A stretch of DNA of 64,000 nt from assembly GCA_021845685.1 (NCBI GenBank), contig JAJZVN010000004.1, positions 62,001-126,000 of the forward strand, written 5' to 3'. Under the pieces are notes generated by a model. That model saw only the letters and a program-made list of their open reading frames with translations. It ran no database searches and had not been told where the DNA came from. Below are positions 10,758 through 20,862 of this stretch, piece by piece; within the stretch, counting starts at the first letter, position 1; each line of letters opens with the position of its first letter. Source of the stretch: a bacterium (GTDB lineage: Bacteria; SZUA-79; Acidulodesulfobacterales; Acidulodesulfobacteraceae). Both the position numbers and the translations under genes were made by a program.

Positions 10758-10844
10758 GAAAAAGGTATCCGATTTATTTTCCGCAAGAAAATAATAATTA
10801 TAAGATATCAAGCTGCTGAGGAAAACTAATCGGATACCTTTTTC
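10758..10844. repeat. Long inverted repeat at a convergent gene junction
   Basis: Two perfect 16-bp arms, GAAAAAGGTATCCGAT (10758-10773) and ATCGGATACCTTTTTC (10829-10844), enclose 55 bp. The right arm ends five bases before the stop of the TatD fusion gene. It may act as a transcription stop for both converging genes or may be a small mobile hairpin; no U-tract is present. Confidence 0.6.
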
Positions 10845-10848
10845 CTAT

Positions 10849-12282
10849 CTATCCTACGTCATTATACTTGCGTAATTTGAATTTTACTCCTTTTTCTTCC
10901 GCTATTTTTTTAACTTTTTCTATATCTAAATCTTTTAATCCGACTGCGGACACGATGACTTCATTTATATATTTTTTTGATTCGTCTATAAATTCTAAAA
11001 TTGATTTAAAAGGCTCTATAATTGAACCTATATCTCTTTTTATCTGCGGTCTGCAAATTGCATTATAATAATCGCTATCAGCCGCATTAAGACTTATGCT
11101 TATACCGTCTATATATTCTCCGAGTTCTTTTGCTATATTGCGACCGTAAACAGCATTTGCAAGCCCGTCCGTATCAAGTCTTACATATATTCCTTTGTTT
11201 TTGAGATGCAGCGCAGCTTTTTTAAGAACGTCAAGACGCAAAGTCGGCTCTCCCAATCCGCAAAATACGACTTCCTTAAAGTTGTAATAATGAAAAATAG
11301 ATGATAAAACTTCGGTTTCCGAAGGTTCTTTTTTAAGCTCCAGATTATATCCCTTTACATTAAAATTAACTGCGCCGTGTTGATATTTAGGACAAAAAAT
11401 ACACTGATTCGTACATTTATTAGTAAGATTTACATAAACCGAATCTCTAATTTTATAGGCGACGGCAGGATAAAAGCCTTCAACTCCGTTTAATGAAAAA
11501 AGATTTACGGTATTTTGCACCGTTAATTCTTTAAATTTTTCTATGTCAATATTTTTTTCGTCTGCGATTGTTTCGGCTATAAATCTTACATAAGACGGTT
11601 CGTTCCTTTTACCGCGATATTTTTGAGGAGCAAGGAACGGACTGTCTGTTTCTATTAAAATTTTTTCATCGGGAACACCTTTAATAATATCCCTTAAATG
11701 TTGATTTTTTCTATACGTTATCTTTCCTGCTATTGAAATGAAATATCCAAGATCTAAAAATTTATTTGCATCTTCCGTATTTTTACCGGAAAAACAATGA
11801 ATAACCCCGCCGTAAAATAAATAATTAGAGTTATAATAGCTTTTTAAAATTTCATATGCTTCGTCGTAGGCATCTCTTATGTGAACGGCAATAGGAAGTT
11901 TATTGGCAAATGCAAGTTCTATTTGAAATCTGAATAATTCTTCCTGCTTTTTTTTGTCTATAACTTTTTCACCGTCTTCAAAATAGTCAAGTCCTATTTC
12001 TCCAATCGCTACAACTTTTTCTTTCAAATTTAAAAAATTTATTTCAAATAAATTTTTTAAATCATTAAGGCTTTTATAATTGCTTTTAGGATGAACTCCG
12101 AGAGTAGTAAATACATTTTTATGTTCATTAATAATCTGGATTGTTTTTTCTAATCTTTCGTTTTCGGCTAAAGAACCGATGGATATAGCATGAGTTATGC
12201 CAAATTCTTCCATTTTTTCAAATACTGACGAACGATCGGCGTCAAAATCTTTCATTTCTAAATGGCAATGGGAATCTATCAT
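10849..12282 (-). CDS. TatD-family metal hydrolase fused to a radical SAM domain
   Basis: The 477-residue protein has two parts. Residues 1-260 are a TatD-like DNase: HCH metal ligands at 5-7, GEIGLDY with the bridging Glu at about 95, AVHIRDA at 132-138, HCFSG at 162-166 and ETDSPFLAP at 211-219. Residues 275-477 are a radical SAM domain with the cluster motif Cys290-x3-Cys294-x2-Cys297 and a GLGEPTLR SAM-contact block near 345. Radical SAM proteins of this type are known as a TatD-associated family, usually as separate or fused genes; the reaction is not established. Fusion implies a joint function, perhaps on nucleic acid or a nucleotide. It is followed downstream by a repeat-rich convergent junction with larC. 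Confidence 0.88.
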   Translation of the reverse strand: MIDSHCHLEMKDFDADRSSVFEKMEEFGITHAISIGSLAENERLEKTIQIINEHKNVFTTLGVHPKSNYKSLNDLKNLFEINFLNLKEKVVAIGEIGLDYFEDGEKVIDKKKQEELFRFQIELAFANKLPIAVHIRDAYDEAYEILKSYYNSNYLFYGGVIHCFSGKNTEDANKFLDLGYFISIAGKITYRKNQHLRDIIKGVPDEKILIETDSPFLAPQKYRGKRNEPSYVRFIAETIADEKNIDIEKFKELTVQNTVNLFSLNGVEGFYPAVAYKIRDSVYVNLTNKCTNQCIFCPKYQHGAVNFNVKGYNLELKKEPSETEVLSSIFHYYNFKEVVFCGLGEPTLRLDVLKKAALHLKNKGIYVRLDTDGLANAVYGRNIAKELGEYIDGISISLNAADSDYYNAICRPQIKRDIGSIIEPFKSILEFIDESKKYINEVIVSAVGLKDLDIEKVKKIAEEKGVKFKLRKYNDVG

Positions 12283-12390
12283 AGTAATATCAAGGTAATA
12301 ATATATTGTAATATTTATTTTAAAATATTAAATTAATTTCAACGCTCGCTTCAGTTTATTGCATTACGCTAATCTAATTTTTTTCACCCG

Positions 12391-14016
12391 TTAAATTTTA
12401 TCCGTTAATCTTGGAAAAAGCATAATATTTTCGTCCGATATTTTAAAACCTTCTTTAAATATATCTTCTACAGGAACAAATTCATTGCATAGCAAAAAAG
12501 ATTTAATATTTAGCAGAGTATTTATTTTATCCGATGTTTTAGGCATAAACGGATAAATAAAATAAGAAATATAATATATTGAAACAATGGAACTCCTCAA
12601 TATAGAATCTAAAAGTCTGATTCCTGCTTCATCATTAAGGTCAATTTTCCAGGGAGCGCTGTCATTTATATATTTGTTGACTTTATTTATAAATAAAAAT
12701 ATATCTTCTAAAATTTTAGAAAATTCAAAATTTTCATATCTTTCATTTAACGAGCTATTTAAATATTCCGCATAATTTATTAAATCAATATTTATTTCTG
12801 CAGAAAAAGGCACTACTCCATTTTTATATTTCTTAATCATTGCCGTAAGTCTTGAAACTAAATTGCCTAAATCATTGGCAAGTTCCGAATTGTATCTTGT
12901 CATAAAATTTTTAACCGTAAAATCTCCGTCTAATCCGAAAGTAACTTCCCTCATTAAATAATAGCGCAGCGGATCTTCTCCGTATTTATTAATTATTTCA
13001 ATGGGATTTACGACATTGCCGAGCGACTTGGACATTTTTTTACCGTCCATAAGCCACCATCCGTGAGCAAAAACAGTTTTAGGCAGAGGAATACCTAAAG
13101 CTAAAAGCATAATGGGCCAGTATACCGTGTGAAATTTAAGTATATCTTTTCCGACAATGTGATGAGCGGTGTTAAAATAATTTATAAAATTATTTTCTCT
13201 GCTTATGCTCAATTTGTCTAATTCATCTGATTCGTCTAATTTATTTAGTTCGTTTATTGACTTATCTTGATTTAAATTTAATTTATAATTTAGATAACCT
13301 GCTCCGGTCAAATAATTAATTAAAGCGTCAAACCAAACATATATAACATGTTCAGGATTTTCCGCCGCTTGAATTCCCCATTTAAATGATGTTCTTGATA
13401 CGCTTAAATCATTTAATCCTTCTTTAATAAAACTTATTACTTCATTTTTTCTAAAAAACGGCTTAATAAAATCAGGATTGTCTTCAATATGCTTTAATAG
13501 TCTGTCTTCATATTTTTTTAATTTCAAAAAATAACTTTTTTCTTTTATCTTTTCGACCTGTCTTCCGCATTCAGGACAATTCCCGTTAACAAGAGATTTT
13601 TCTGTTAAAAAAGTTTCGCAAGGAGTGCAGTACCAGCCTTCATAATCAGAAAGATATATATCCCCTTTAGCCAAAAGTTCAGAAAAAACTTTTTGAACAG
13701 TTTCAATATGGTCTTCATCGGTAGTTCTGATAAATCTGTCATAAGAAATATCTAAAGAATTAAAAAGTTCTTTAAATTTTATATGGACGTTGTCTGCAAG
13801 TTCCTTGGGGGTTATGCCTCTTGATAAAGCTTCTTTCTCTATTTTTAACCCATGCTCGTCCGTGCCGGTCAAAAAAAAGACCTTGCATCCTGAAAGCCTT
13901 TTGAATCTTGCAAGTATATCGGCCGATACCGTAGAGTAAGCATGCCCTATATGAGGTATGTCATTCACATAATATATAGGTGTAGTTACATAAAAAAACT
14001 TTTTATTAATTTCCAT
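12391..14016 (-). CDS. metG: Methionyl-tRNA synthetase
   Basis: Charges tRNA-Met with methionine. The 541-residue protein has HIGH in [21 protein letters not shown] split around residue 20, the zinc-knuckle cysteines CTPC and CPEC (about 127-150), and the second signature [10 protein letters not shown] near 325. It lacks the C-terminal EMAP-like tRNA-binding domain, as in many short MetRS. A charged low-complexity insert (Asn/Asp/Lys/Leu-rich, about 245-275) is absent from typical homologues. It is on the same strand as, and 271 bp downstream of, ricT. Confidence 0.96.
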   Translation of the reverse strand: MEINKKFFYVTTPIYYVNDIPHIGHAYSTVSADILARFKRLSGCKVFFLTGTDEHGLKIEKEALSRGITPKELADNVHIKFKELFNSLDISYDRFIRTTDEDHIETVQKVFSELLAKGDIYLSDYEGWYCTPCETFLTEKSLVNGNCPECGRQVEKIKEKSYFLKLKKYEDRLLKHIEDNPDFIKPFFRKNEVISFIKEGLNDLSVSRTSFKWGIQAAENPEHVIYVWFDALINYLTGAGYLNYKLNLNQDKSINELNKLDESDELDKLSISRENNFINYFNTAHHIVGKDILKFHTVYWPIMLLALGIPLPKTVFAHGWWLMDGKKMSKSLGNVVNPIEIINKYGEDPLRYYLMREVTFGLDGDFTVKNFMTRYNSELANDLGNLVSRLTAMIKKYKNGVVPFSAEINIDLINYAEYLNSSLNERYENFEFSKILEDIFLFINKVNKYINDSAPWKIDLNDEAGIRLLDSILRSSIVSIYYISYFIYPFMPKTSDKINTLLNIKSFLLCNEFVPVEDIFKEGFKISDENIMLFPRLTDKI

Positions 14017-14036
14017 TTTTAATTATAAAATTATTA

Positions 14037-14280
14037 ATTATTTATATAAATTTATATAATATTTAATATTTGTTATATATATAATAGCAGCAGTCTTTTA
14101 TTTTTATTTTATTATTCAATAGTTAATTTATTATACTGTCGTCTTATATTATGTTATTTATTATTTATATAATATGTAATATTTGTTATATATAATAGCA
14201 ATAGCCTTTTATTTTATTATTCAATAATTAATAATTAATAATTAATTTATTATACCGTCTTATATATTATGTTATTCATT
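14037..14280. repeat. Tandem duplication of an AT-rich intergenic segment
   Basis: Two neighbouring copies of about 115-120 bp between ricT and metG share the series ATATAATATTTAATATTTGTTATATA, AATAGCA, CCTTTTATT, TTATTATTCAAT and TTATACCGTC with small indels (first copy about 14037-14156, second about 14157-14275). No coding potential is visible. Confidence 0.7.
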
Positions 14281-14287
14281 ATTTATT

Positions 14288-15034
14288 TTATTGTTTATTA
14301 TTTTGTTCTTCTGCGGCGGACTCAGGAACGGCAGCGACAATCTCCGAAATTTCTTCTTTAAGCTCTTGACTGCCGCATCCGCAGCTATCATCATCTGAAG
14401 AACAGAACATAAAACAGCATAAAAGCCTGCCGCATGATCCTATCATTCTTCCTGAATTCTGTTTTTGAAATTTAGCGCTTGCAGCTTTCAGAGTAATAGG
14501 CGCAAGTTCTTTTATGACAGAATTACAGCAATACATTCTGCCGCATAAACCTATTCCCCCAAGCAGTTTACATTCATCGCGTATATTAATTTGGCGCATT
14601 TCTATTCTTAAATGAAATTTTGCCGCCAGTATCTTAACCAATTCTCTAAAATCAACTCTTTCTTCAGCGCTATAATAAAAAATCATCTTATTTTCCGAAG
14701 AAAGATATTTAACTTTAAGAAGCTTCATCGTCAAACCTAATTCCTTAACTTTTTGATCGCAAAAAATAACTCCTTCGTCTTCTTTAGGATGATATTGAAA
14801 CTGGCTTACATCTTCAGTGTTATTTACTTTTCTTAACACTAAAGGCATTTGAGCTGCGACACTTGACAGTTCCTGTATAATATTTTTAATTTCGGGCATT
14901 TCAGACGCAATGCCTAGAAAAATTTTACCGTTTTTTTTAACTAAAACTTTATCGTTAATTGTAATATTTAAAGCACAGGCATTAAATTCTTCGGATTCAG
15001 CGCCTTCGTATAATTTTATTTTTACTGTTCTCAT
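14288..15034 (-). CDS. ricT: RicT/YaaT-like PSP1 domain protein
   Basis: The 248-residue protein carries the PSP1 C-terminal domain with its cysteine-rich signature: CKLLGGIGLCGRMYCC (about 154-169) and GRMIGSCGRLLCCFMF (about 195-210). In Bacillus, RicT forms a complex with RicA and RicF that binds Fe-S clusters and stimulates RNase Y-dependent RNA maturation; in Gram-negatives the role is less clear. The neighbours holB and tmk match the conserved tmk-holB-ricT order seen in many bacteria, supporting the call. The tail adds another CGCG motif and is acidic. A conserved ~160-bp repeat lies 50 bp upstream, in the leader region. Confidence 0.88.
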   Translation of the reverse strand: MRTVKIKLYEGAESEEFNACALNITINDKVLVKKNGKIFLGIASEMPEIKNIIQELSSVAAQMPLVLRKVNNTEDVSQFQYHPKEDEGVIFCDQKVKELGLTMKLLKVKYLSSENKMIFYYSAEERVDFRELVKILAAKFHLRIEMRQINIRDECKLLGGIGLCGRMYCCNSVIKELAPITLKAASAKFQKQNSGRMIGSCGRLLCCFMFCSSDDDSCGCGSQELKEEISEIVAAVPESAAEEQNNKQ

Positions 15035-15083
15035 ATTTTTTATATTTTGTTTCCATTTTATTATTATTTAATTTTAAGTTAAT

Positions 15084-15249
15084 TTAACTCAACTTCATCG
15101 TTTTTATTATTATAAAATTATAACTTATTGATATTGTGGCATTTTATTTTTTATTTTGCAGTCCTCATAGACATTTTTATTGCCCCCATAACCCCCATAA
15201 ATATAGTAATATCAATATGCTGCCGTTAATTATGGTGAAGTCGGGTTAA
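15084..15249 (-). repeat. ~160-bp dispersed repeat, copy A (leader of ricT)
   Basis: Read on the minus strand, this 166-bp segment begins TTAACCCGACTTCACCATAA and ends GATGAAGTTGAGTTAA. It is nearly identical to 32721-32879 on the plus strand apart from a 9-bp tandem duplication of GGGGGTTAT here and a few substitutions. The ends form an imperfect 16-bp inverted repeat (12 matches). The copy ends 50 bp before the ricT start and is oriented with it. Confidence 0.8.
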
Positions 15250-15350
15250 AGTAAGTTAATTTTATGTTCTTATTGTTATTCTTGCTCTTATCTCTTATAT
15301 TGTTATTAAAATAATTTTAAAATTGCTTGCTAAAACAATTATTTTGATTG

Positions 15351-16745
15351 CTATATTTCTGAAAAATACCTGTCTAACGAAATATGCTTATTTAGATTGT
15401 AATTTAGATTATTGATATGGTTTAATGTAATTTCAACCATTTCTGATAATTTTTTTTTATCTAAATTATTAAGCTGAGATATTTTTTTTATTTCTTCGTA
15501 AATATCTACATTATATATTAATTTTATATTTTTTGTAACCAAATAAACTAAAATGTCTCTCAATATAAGAAGCATGACTTCAAAAATATAGCCCTCATCT
15601 ATTATTATATTTGTATTTATATTATTATCCGAATATATATTGTTATTAATATTAATATTCAAAGAATTATTTTTAATAAAAGTTTCGGATGAATCTGATT
15701 GAATTATAGCTTGCTTTTTACTTTTACTGTTTATTTTATTATCAATTTTATTATTTTTACTGCCGTTTTCTCTATAATTTTTTAAAATATTATTAAATTT
15801 GTCAGCCATATTGTAATTATAAAAAGACAATTTTTTATTAAACGATTCGCTAATAAAAATATCAAAAATATCATTGCGAAGTTTTATATAATTACCTGAA
15901 ATAAGATTCACCAAATTTGATATACTGCCTCTTGCGAGTCTTGCATAAGCCCGCAATGTATTATCATCATATCCGCTGCTTTCATTGAAACAGCTTTCGG
16001 CATACTCAAACAGTATTTCTTCCTGTATCGGCTTAAAATTGACAAACATACATCTTGAAATTATAGTAGGCAAAATATTATTTAAATTTGCTGCTATTAA
16101 AATAAACACTGTTTTTTCGGGAGGTTCTTCTAAAATTTTTAAAATTGAATTCATTGCGCTGACATTCATTCTTGAAATATCATCGACAATGACAAATCTA
16201 TGCATATTGTTTGGGGGCAAGAGAGAAAGGGACTTGGCTAAACTATTAATTTTTTCTATATTTATCAGTCCTTTTTCATGTTCTACATAAATTATATTAG
16301 AACTTGTTTTGTTAAGTATGCCTGCACACGAAAGACACTCTCCGCAAGGATAGGATAAATTGCGATAAGCAGAATCATCAAAATTATTATTATTATTATC
16401 ATCATTATTATTTATATTTAAACAATCTTCGTCTCTACCTTCGTCTTTAATTGATAAATTGTTGAAATTATTTACATAATCTGCGTCTTTAACTAATTTA
16501 TTGCTTAATTTATTACTATTAAAATCTAAACATAATACCGAAGAGGCAAATGAAAAAGCCGTAAATTTTTTTCCTATGGATTCTTGCCCGTAAAATATTA
16601 GACCTGAAGGAATCCTGTCTTTTAAAATTAAATTGTTTAAAAAAGTTAATTCGCTTTTATGTCCTGATACCTTTGAAAATCCGTAAGGATAATTATTCAT
16701 AATGCCGTATATATTATTATATTTTGCAATAATAGGTAATTCCAT
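15351..16745 (-). CDS. holB: DNA polymerase III delta' subunit
   Basis: Clamp-loader subunit. The 464-residue protein has a P-loop region FYGQESIGKKFTAF (about 51-64), zinc-binding cysteines Cys72, Cys134, Cys137 and Cys140, ILKILEEPPEKTVFILIA and the SRC motif ISRCMFVNF, all typical of delta'. Two long low-complexity inserts are unusual: an Asn/Asp run between the first and second zinc cysteines (about 76-126) and an Asn/Lys/Ser-rich linker (about 330-385). The annotated ATG at 16745 lacks a ribosome site; Met16 (start at 16700) is nearer to where homologues begin. It lies between tmk and ricT in the common tmk-holB-ricT order. Confidence 0.88.
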   Translation of the reverse strand: MELPIIAKYNNIYGIMNNYPYGFSKVSGHKSELTFLNNLILKDRIPSGLIFYGQESIGKKFTAFSFASSVLCLDFNSNKLSNKLVKDADYVNNFNNLSIKDEGRDEDCLNINNNDDNNNNNFDDSAYRNLSYPCGECLSCAGILNKTSSNIIYVEHEKGLINIEKINSLAKSLSLLPPNNMHRFVIVDDISRMNVSAMNSILKILEEPPEKTVFILIAANLNNILPTIISRCMFVNFKPIQEEILFEYAESCFNESSGYDDNTLRAYARLARGSISNLVNLISGNYIKLRNDIFDIFISESFNKKLSFYNYNMADKFNNILKNYRENGSKNNKIDNKINSKSKKQAIIQSDSSETFIKNNSLNININNNIYSDNNINTNIIIDEGYIFEVMLLILRDILVYLVTKNIKLIYNVDIYEEIKKISQLNNLDKKKLSEMVEITLNHINNLNYNLNKHISLDRYFSEI

Positions 16746-16780
16746 TATTATACAATAAGCACATATTATATAATATAATA

Positions 16781-16812
16781 AATAAGCACATATTATATAA
16801 TATGTGCTTATT
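16781..16812. repeat. Perfect 32-bp palindrome between tmk and holB
   Basis: AATAAGCACATATTA-TA-TAATATGTGCTTATT is a perfect palindrome. A second copy of its left arm (AATAAGCACATATTATATAA) sits just beside it at 16754-16773. Placed between the end of tmk and the start of holB, it could attenuate transcription or bind a dimeric protein; it has no terminator-like U-tract. Confidence 0.6.
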
Positions 16813-16833
16813 AAAATAAATCACCAAATCGTC

Positions 16834-17532
16834 TTAAAAATTTATATTTAAAAAATAATCTAAATCGGATAAAATTTCAAGTACTATTTCGTCGGAAGTC
16901 CGGGAAGCATTTATTAATTTGATTCTATTTTGATACTTTTTGTAAAGTACTTTATAATTGTCTCTGACTTTAGAAAAGAAATCAATTGATTTAACATCAA
17001 ACAAACTCTTTTCATTTTTTTTTGATATTCTTTTGCTCGCTGCTTCGGGGTCTAAATCAAGTAAGTAGGTTCTATCTATTTTTATATCATTTATTTCAAG
17101 AATAAAATCATTTATTTTTATGATAAATTCTTTTGCTTTTTTAATTTTAGATTTATCCGCTGTTTTTTCAAAACTTTGATAAGCAAACGTAGAGTCTATA
17201 AATCTGTCGCATATAACAATATCATAATCTTTAATTTTATGTTTAATACTGCTCAAATGAGCCGTCCTATCAGATGAAAATAAAAACAGGCAAATTAATT
17301 TATAGGATATTTCATCTAAATTATTAATATATTTATACAATAAATTATTTCTTTCACCGCTATTTTTTAAAATATATTCTTTAATAAAAGCACCTAAAGG
17401 TTCATCGGTAGGCTCGGCGGTATAAAAAACTTTCAAGCCTTTCGCCTGAAGTCTATTTTTTATTTCATATCCTGCCGTAGTTTTTCCGCTTCCGTCAATT
17501 CCTTCAAGAGTGATAAATAAATTATTGCGCAT
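16834..17532 (-). CDS. tmk: Thymidylate kinase
   Basis: Phosphorylates dTMP to dTDP. The 232-residue protein starts with the P-loop FITLEGIDGSGKTTAG (about 5-20), has FYTAEPTDEPLGAFI (about 36-50), VICDRFIDSTFAYQSF (about 125-140) with the DRF/Y motif, and a LDLDPEAASKRISKKN lid region (about 178-193). Slightly longer than usual because of a charged insert around 60-75 and near 150. It is first in the tmk-holB-ricT-metG direction of transcription. Confidence 0.95.
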   Translation of the reverse strand: MRNNLFITLEGIDGSGKTTAGYEIKNRLQAKGLKVFYTAEPTDEPLGAFIKEYILKNSGERNNLLYKYINNLDEISYKLICLFLFSSDRTAHLSSIKHKIKDYDIVICDRFIDSTFAYQSFEKTADKSKIKKAKEFIIKINDFILEINDIKIDRTYLLDLDPEAASKRISKKNEKSLFDVKSIDFFSKVRDNYKVLYKKYQNRIKLINASRTSDEIVLEILSDLDYFLNINF

Positions 17533-17751
17533 TATTAGTTACCTTTATCCCGCATAAAAACAATATTCCCGCCATTTTGGTTTATTATATAACAGTTTAT
17601 TGCATGATATAAAATACGAACTAATAAGCAAAATAAACAATAACCAAAAAGTGATTTATGGATAAAAGAATATCATTAAAAATGGAAAGAAGCAATTCAA
17701 AAATTACCGCTTTTAAAAGGAACAATCAATAAACAATAAAGATTAAAGCAG

Positions 17752-17790
17752 AAATAAAAAACCCCGAAGCGGTTAGCTTCGGGGTTAAAT
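17752..17790 (-). terminator. Rho-independent terminator of the porin gene
   Basis: On the minus strand AACCCCGAAGC-TAACC-GCTTCGGGGTT forms an 11-bp GC-rich stem followed by TTTTTT. It is placed about 35 bp after the stop of the porin gene at 17824. Confidence 0.9.
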
Positions 17791-17823
17791 TATATTGACC
17801 AACTAAGTTGGGCTAATACAGAT

Positions 17824-19521
17824 TTAGAAATTCCAGATAACGGCAGAACCTAATGCTACTACATTTTTATGTGCAGCTGTACTTGGAATACCACCTGTAG
17901 AAGTAGCAGTAAAACTATCTACGCCGTTTCCAGTCCATACATACGCTCCCCATGCCTGAAATGCCAAAGTTTTTGTAAAGTGATGGGTATAGTTCAGATC
18001 AAATTCCGTTCCGATATTATGACCTGCAAACATACTGGTTGAGTGTGATTCGCCTGGAACAGTCAAATTAGTTCTGAGCCACCTGGCATAAACTACAGAT
18101 TCTTGTAAAGCGTTAGCTCCAGGAAGATGTTCAGTTGCGTCTACCATAGCAACCCATTTATTTGAAAGATTAGATCCTAATGCAAATATTCCCGTAGGTC
18201 CTGCATACATATAGCCAATACCCGGGGAAGCCATTTGAATCGGCTGCCAGTTTGAACCGATTACATCTCCAAAAAATGTTCTTGTATTTTGAATCTGAGA
18301 ATAATATGTAAAGTTGTAATGTCCTGCTGAAATTGGAGCACCGATACCAAATTTAGCGCCGACAGAAACCGGTAGTGAAGTGCTAAGATTCGTTAAACCG
18401 CTTAAATAGAGATCATAAGAATCTACGGAATCATACTGGTTATTTCCTGATGGCGTAACAGGCAGAGCTAAAGGATATCCAGCAGCAGCAGCAGTAATAC
18501 TTTGGTTAGAAGCAATTATACGCCCTCTAAAAAGGTCAAATTCACCAGCTAAAGTAGTCCCCGCATATGAGTATTTTGCCGAAAGACCACCAAAGGTAAT
18601 ATTTGCGGTAGGATTCATTGAATCAATAGTCACTGGAGTAAAAGTCGTTGAAGGTGCTCCAGTAGCAATAACCTCTGTTGGAGTAGTTCCAAATTGATTT
18701 AAATGAGCCTCTGTCAGCCAGAAACCAAGTGAAGTATGATAAATCGGCTTAAGCGTCATAAGTTCAAGTGTTGGAATCGTTCCCATTTGAATGTGCGTAT
18801 AATAAGGATCTCCTGCAGCACCGGGTATAGGTTGTCCTGAATATTGACTGCCTGGATAAATAGTTTGGAAATTTGCATAATTATTAGTATTGCCAACAGG
18901 ATTAGAAGATCCTGTAACTACTGAACCTATGAGAGTTCCTGCAAATATTCCTAAATCAGCTGACTTAAGCGGTATAAAATCGCCAATGCCATCTGCATTA
19001 GTATTAACTGCAATACCAAGACCGAACTTAACGGGCATACGTCCAAACATAATAGCACCGATCGGGGTTATCAATCTGATGTATGCCTGTCTTAATCCGA
19101 ATGTATTAAAATCATGATTAAATCCTGTAGGTGCAGGTGTTTGTCCAAGCGCATACCAGCCGTTTATTCCATAACCGTTTGAAGTGCCGTTATAGCCGTT
19201 AGTTAAATCGAATTGAACGAATAAAGCAGCAAGGGGCATACCGTTAGCCAACGTATCATATTTGATGCTTGAATTCAATCTAAGTCTTTGAGTAAGCATA
19301 TCATAGGTGTTTTGAGTTGGAAAACCAGATGCGTTATAAAAATCCTCATATTGATTCTGAGACCAAAACGCCCTTGCAATGTATTGCCCGCTCAAACTAA
19401 AGGTAACACCGTTAGCGCTCGCCTGTGAAGCGGCAAAAGACGGTGTTGAGAACATTGTTAATGCCAAAAAGCCGGCTATTGCAACTGTAAGCATTGCCAG
19501 CATTGAAAATTTTTTCTTCAT
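17824..19521 (-). CDS. Outer-membrane beta-barrel porin with signal peptide
   Basis: About 565 residues with a signal peptide (MKKKFSMLAMLTVAIAGFLA..., cleavage near PSFA-ASQ). The remainder alternates hydrophobic and polar residues with many aromatic girdle residues and ends in a C-terminal aromatic (SAVIWNF), the outer-membrane insertion signal. The first possible ATG (19533) gives MEVK, but its codons themselves form the ribosome site GGAGGTAAAG for the next ATG at 19521, so the latter is taken as the start. Slightly less AT-rich than the surroundings, as expected of a highly expressed porin. Substrate is unknown; it is monocistronic with its own terminator. Confidence 0.88.
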   Translation of the reverse strand: MKKKFSMLAMLTVAIAGFLALTMFSTPSFAASQASANGVTFSLSGQYIARAFWSQNQYEDFYNASGFPTQNTYDMLTQRLRLNSSIKYDTLANGMPLAALFVQFDLTNGYNGTSNGYGINGWYALGQTPAPTGFNHDFNTFGLRQAYIRLITPIGAIMFGRMPVKFGLGIAVNTNADGIGDFIPLKSADLGIFAGTLIGSVVTGSSNPVGNTNNYANFQTIYPGSQYSGQPIPGAAGDPYYTHIQMGTIPTLELMTLKPIYHTSLGFWLTEAHLNQFGTTPTEVIATGAPSTTFTPVTIDSMNPTANITFGGLSAKYSYAGTTLAGEFDLFRGRIIASNQSITAAAAGYPLALPVTPSGNNQYDSVDSYDLYLSGLTNLSTSLPVSVGAKFGIGAPISAGHYNFTYYSQIQNTRTFFGDVIGSNWQPIQMASPGIGYMYAGPTGIFALGSNLSNKWVAMVDATEHLPGANALQESVVYARWLRTNLTVPGESHSTSMFAGHNIGTEFDLNYTHHFTKTLAFQAWGAYVWTGNGVDSFTATSTGGIPSTAAHKNVVALGSAVIWNF

Positions 19522-19533
19522 CTTTACCTCCAT

Positions 19534-20428
19534 TATTAAATTTAATTTAAACTTTTAAAAGTTAAAAACTTGAAACACACCCCTATATGTATTATAAATT
19601 TTTTATCATATATTCAAAAGCATTGTCAAGAAAAATAATTATTTTTTTAAATTATTATCTTATTGTAAAACATTCATTTATTATAATATACGAATATTCT
19701 TAATATACCTCTTCAACAGTTTACTTATTCAAATTAAGTAGCTTAAGTATCTTCTGTATTTATTTTAAACATTGACAAATCATAATTTTCCATCTTTACT
19801 ATGTCTTTTTTGATTTAAGATCTAATATAATTTTATATATTTAATATAAAATTAACATTATAAAATAAATTAAATTTTAGCTGTTTATTACATATATAAC
19901 ATATATAAATTATAAATAGAATTATCAATTATTTATTGCAAATTAAATTTTAGGTCACAATATAATAATTAATAATGAATGCAAAGAATATGCCATTTAT
20001 AATTAATAAAGATATGAATAAATAAAAAAATAACAAAATTAGGTGATTATTGCATAGCTATGTAATAGCTACAAACGAAATCTATCTTTATATGTTATAT
20101 AAATTATTGCATAAATTATGAATTTTTATTCGCACATCTTCATGATATGGTGAATTAAAATTCACATGCTATAAGAGTTTTATGAAAGTTTTACGCTTCT
20201 ATGCGCTATTACGCTTACAAACCCATTTTGTATTTTGCAATAAAATAATGGGGAATTTCATTTTACAATAAACGTGCATGCGGTTTTGTATCAAATATTC
20301 TAAATTATGTATGACATTTTATTCTAATTTTTTTACAAAATGAATAAAATATGAAGGGACATTAAAGAAAAGAAAGAAAAGACATTAAAAAAATACAATA
20401 AAATAAGGGATTATTGAAGGTTTTTAAC
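19534..20428. other. Long AT-rich intergenic region
   Basis: Nearly 900 bp upstream of the porin gene with no credible reading frame, tRNA or clear hairpin. It must contain the porin promoter, but the composition gives many TATAAT-like sequences and none stands out. Confidence 0.5.
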
Positions 20429-20505
20429 TGGCGGGGCCGACGGGGATCGAACCCGCGACCTCCGGCGTGACAGGCCGGCGTTCTAACCGTCTGAACTACA
20501 GCCCC
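20429..20505 (-). tRNA. tRNA-Asp (GTC)
   Basis: On the minus strand the 77-nt gene folds as a full cloverleaf: acceptor GGGGCTG/CGGCCCC, D-arm with GTTCAGACGGTTAGAAC, anticodon stem CCGGC/GCCGG around CTGTCAC (anticodon GTC), T-arm GCGGG-TTCGATC-CCCGT, discriminator G and encoded CCA. The GC-rich gene stands out sharply from the flanking DNA. Confidence 0.97.
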
Positions 20506-20807
20506 GCATAAAATATAAATATAAATGACAAAAACTACCGCAGTAACTTTAGAACGGCAATAATAATTCCGATTGCAACACCTACTTGAGCTGCAAATAA
20601 TCCGGCAAACCACTTTTAACAATACTTAACTTAATTATAATGATTTATAGGATAAAGTCAAGAAATTAATTGACAATCGGTAGTCTTAATATAATATGAA
20701 CATTTTTTATCTATAATAATAAATAATTAATATAAATATAATAAAAAAAATAAAATAGCAATAAAATAATTAAATTAAATGCGGCTCTAAAAAAGGTTTA
20801 ATAAAAT

Positions 20808-20862
20808 TGGAAGGCGGAGTATGGCTCGAACCTGCGAACTCGGCTTGTAAAGCCTAATACCA
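20808..20862 (-). pseudogene. tRNA-like 3' remnant (possibly tRNA-Val)
   Basis: On the minus strand there is a short stem around TTTACAA (anticodon-like TAC), a GGTTCGAGCC T-loop-like segment and a final CCGCCTTCCA with CCA, but no D-arm or 5' acceptor strand, and the T stem does not pair. This looks like the 3' part of a decayed tRNA or a former attachment site, about 300 bp from tRNA-Asp. It is unlikely to be functional. Confidence 0.4.

Noticed and set aside
17658-17732. 24-codon plus-strand frame between tmk and the porin gene
   Set aside because: No ribosome site, low-complexity Lys/Asn/Ser composition, and no supporting context.
20808-20862. Functional tRNA gene
   Set aside because: The D-arm and 5' acceptor strand are missing and the T stem does not pair; treated as a remnant.
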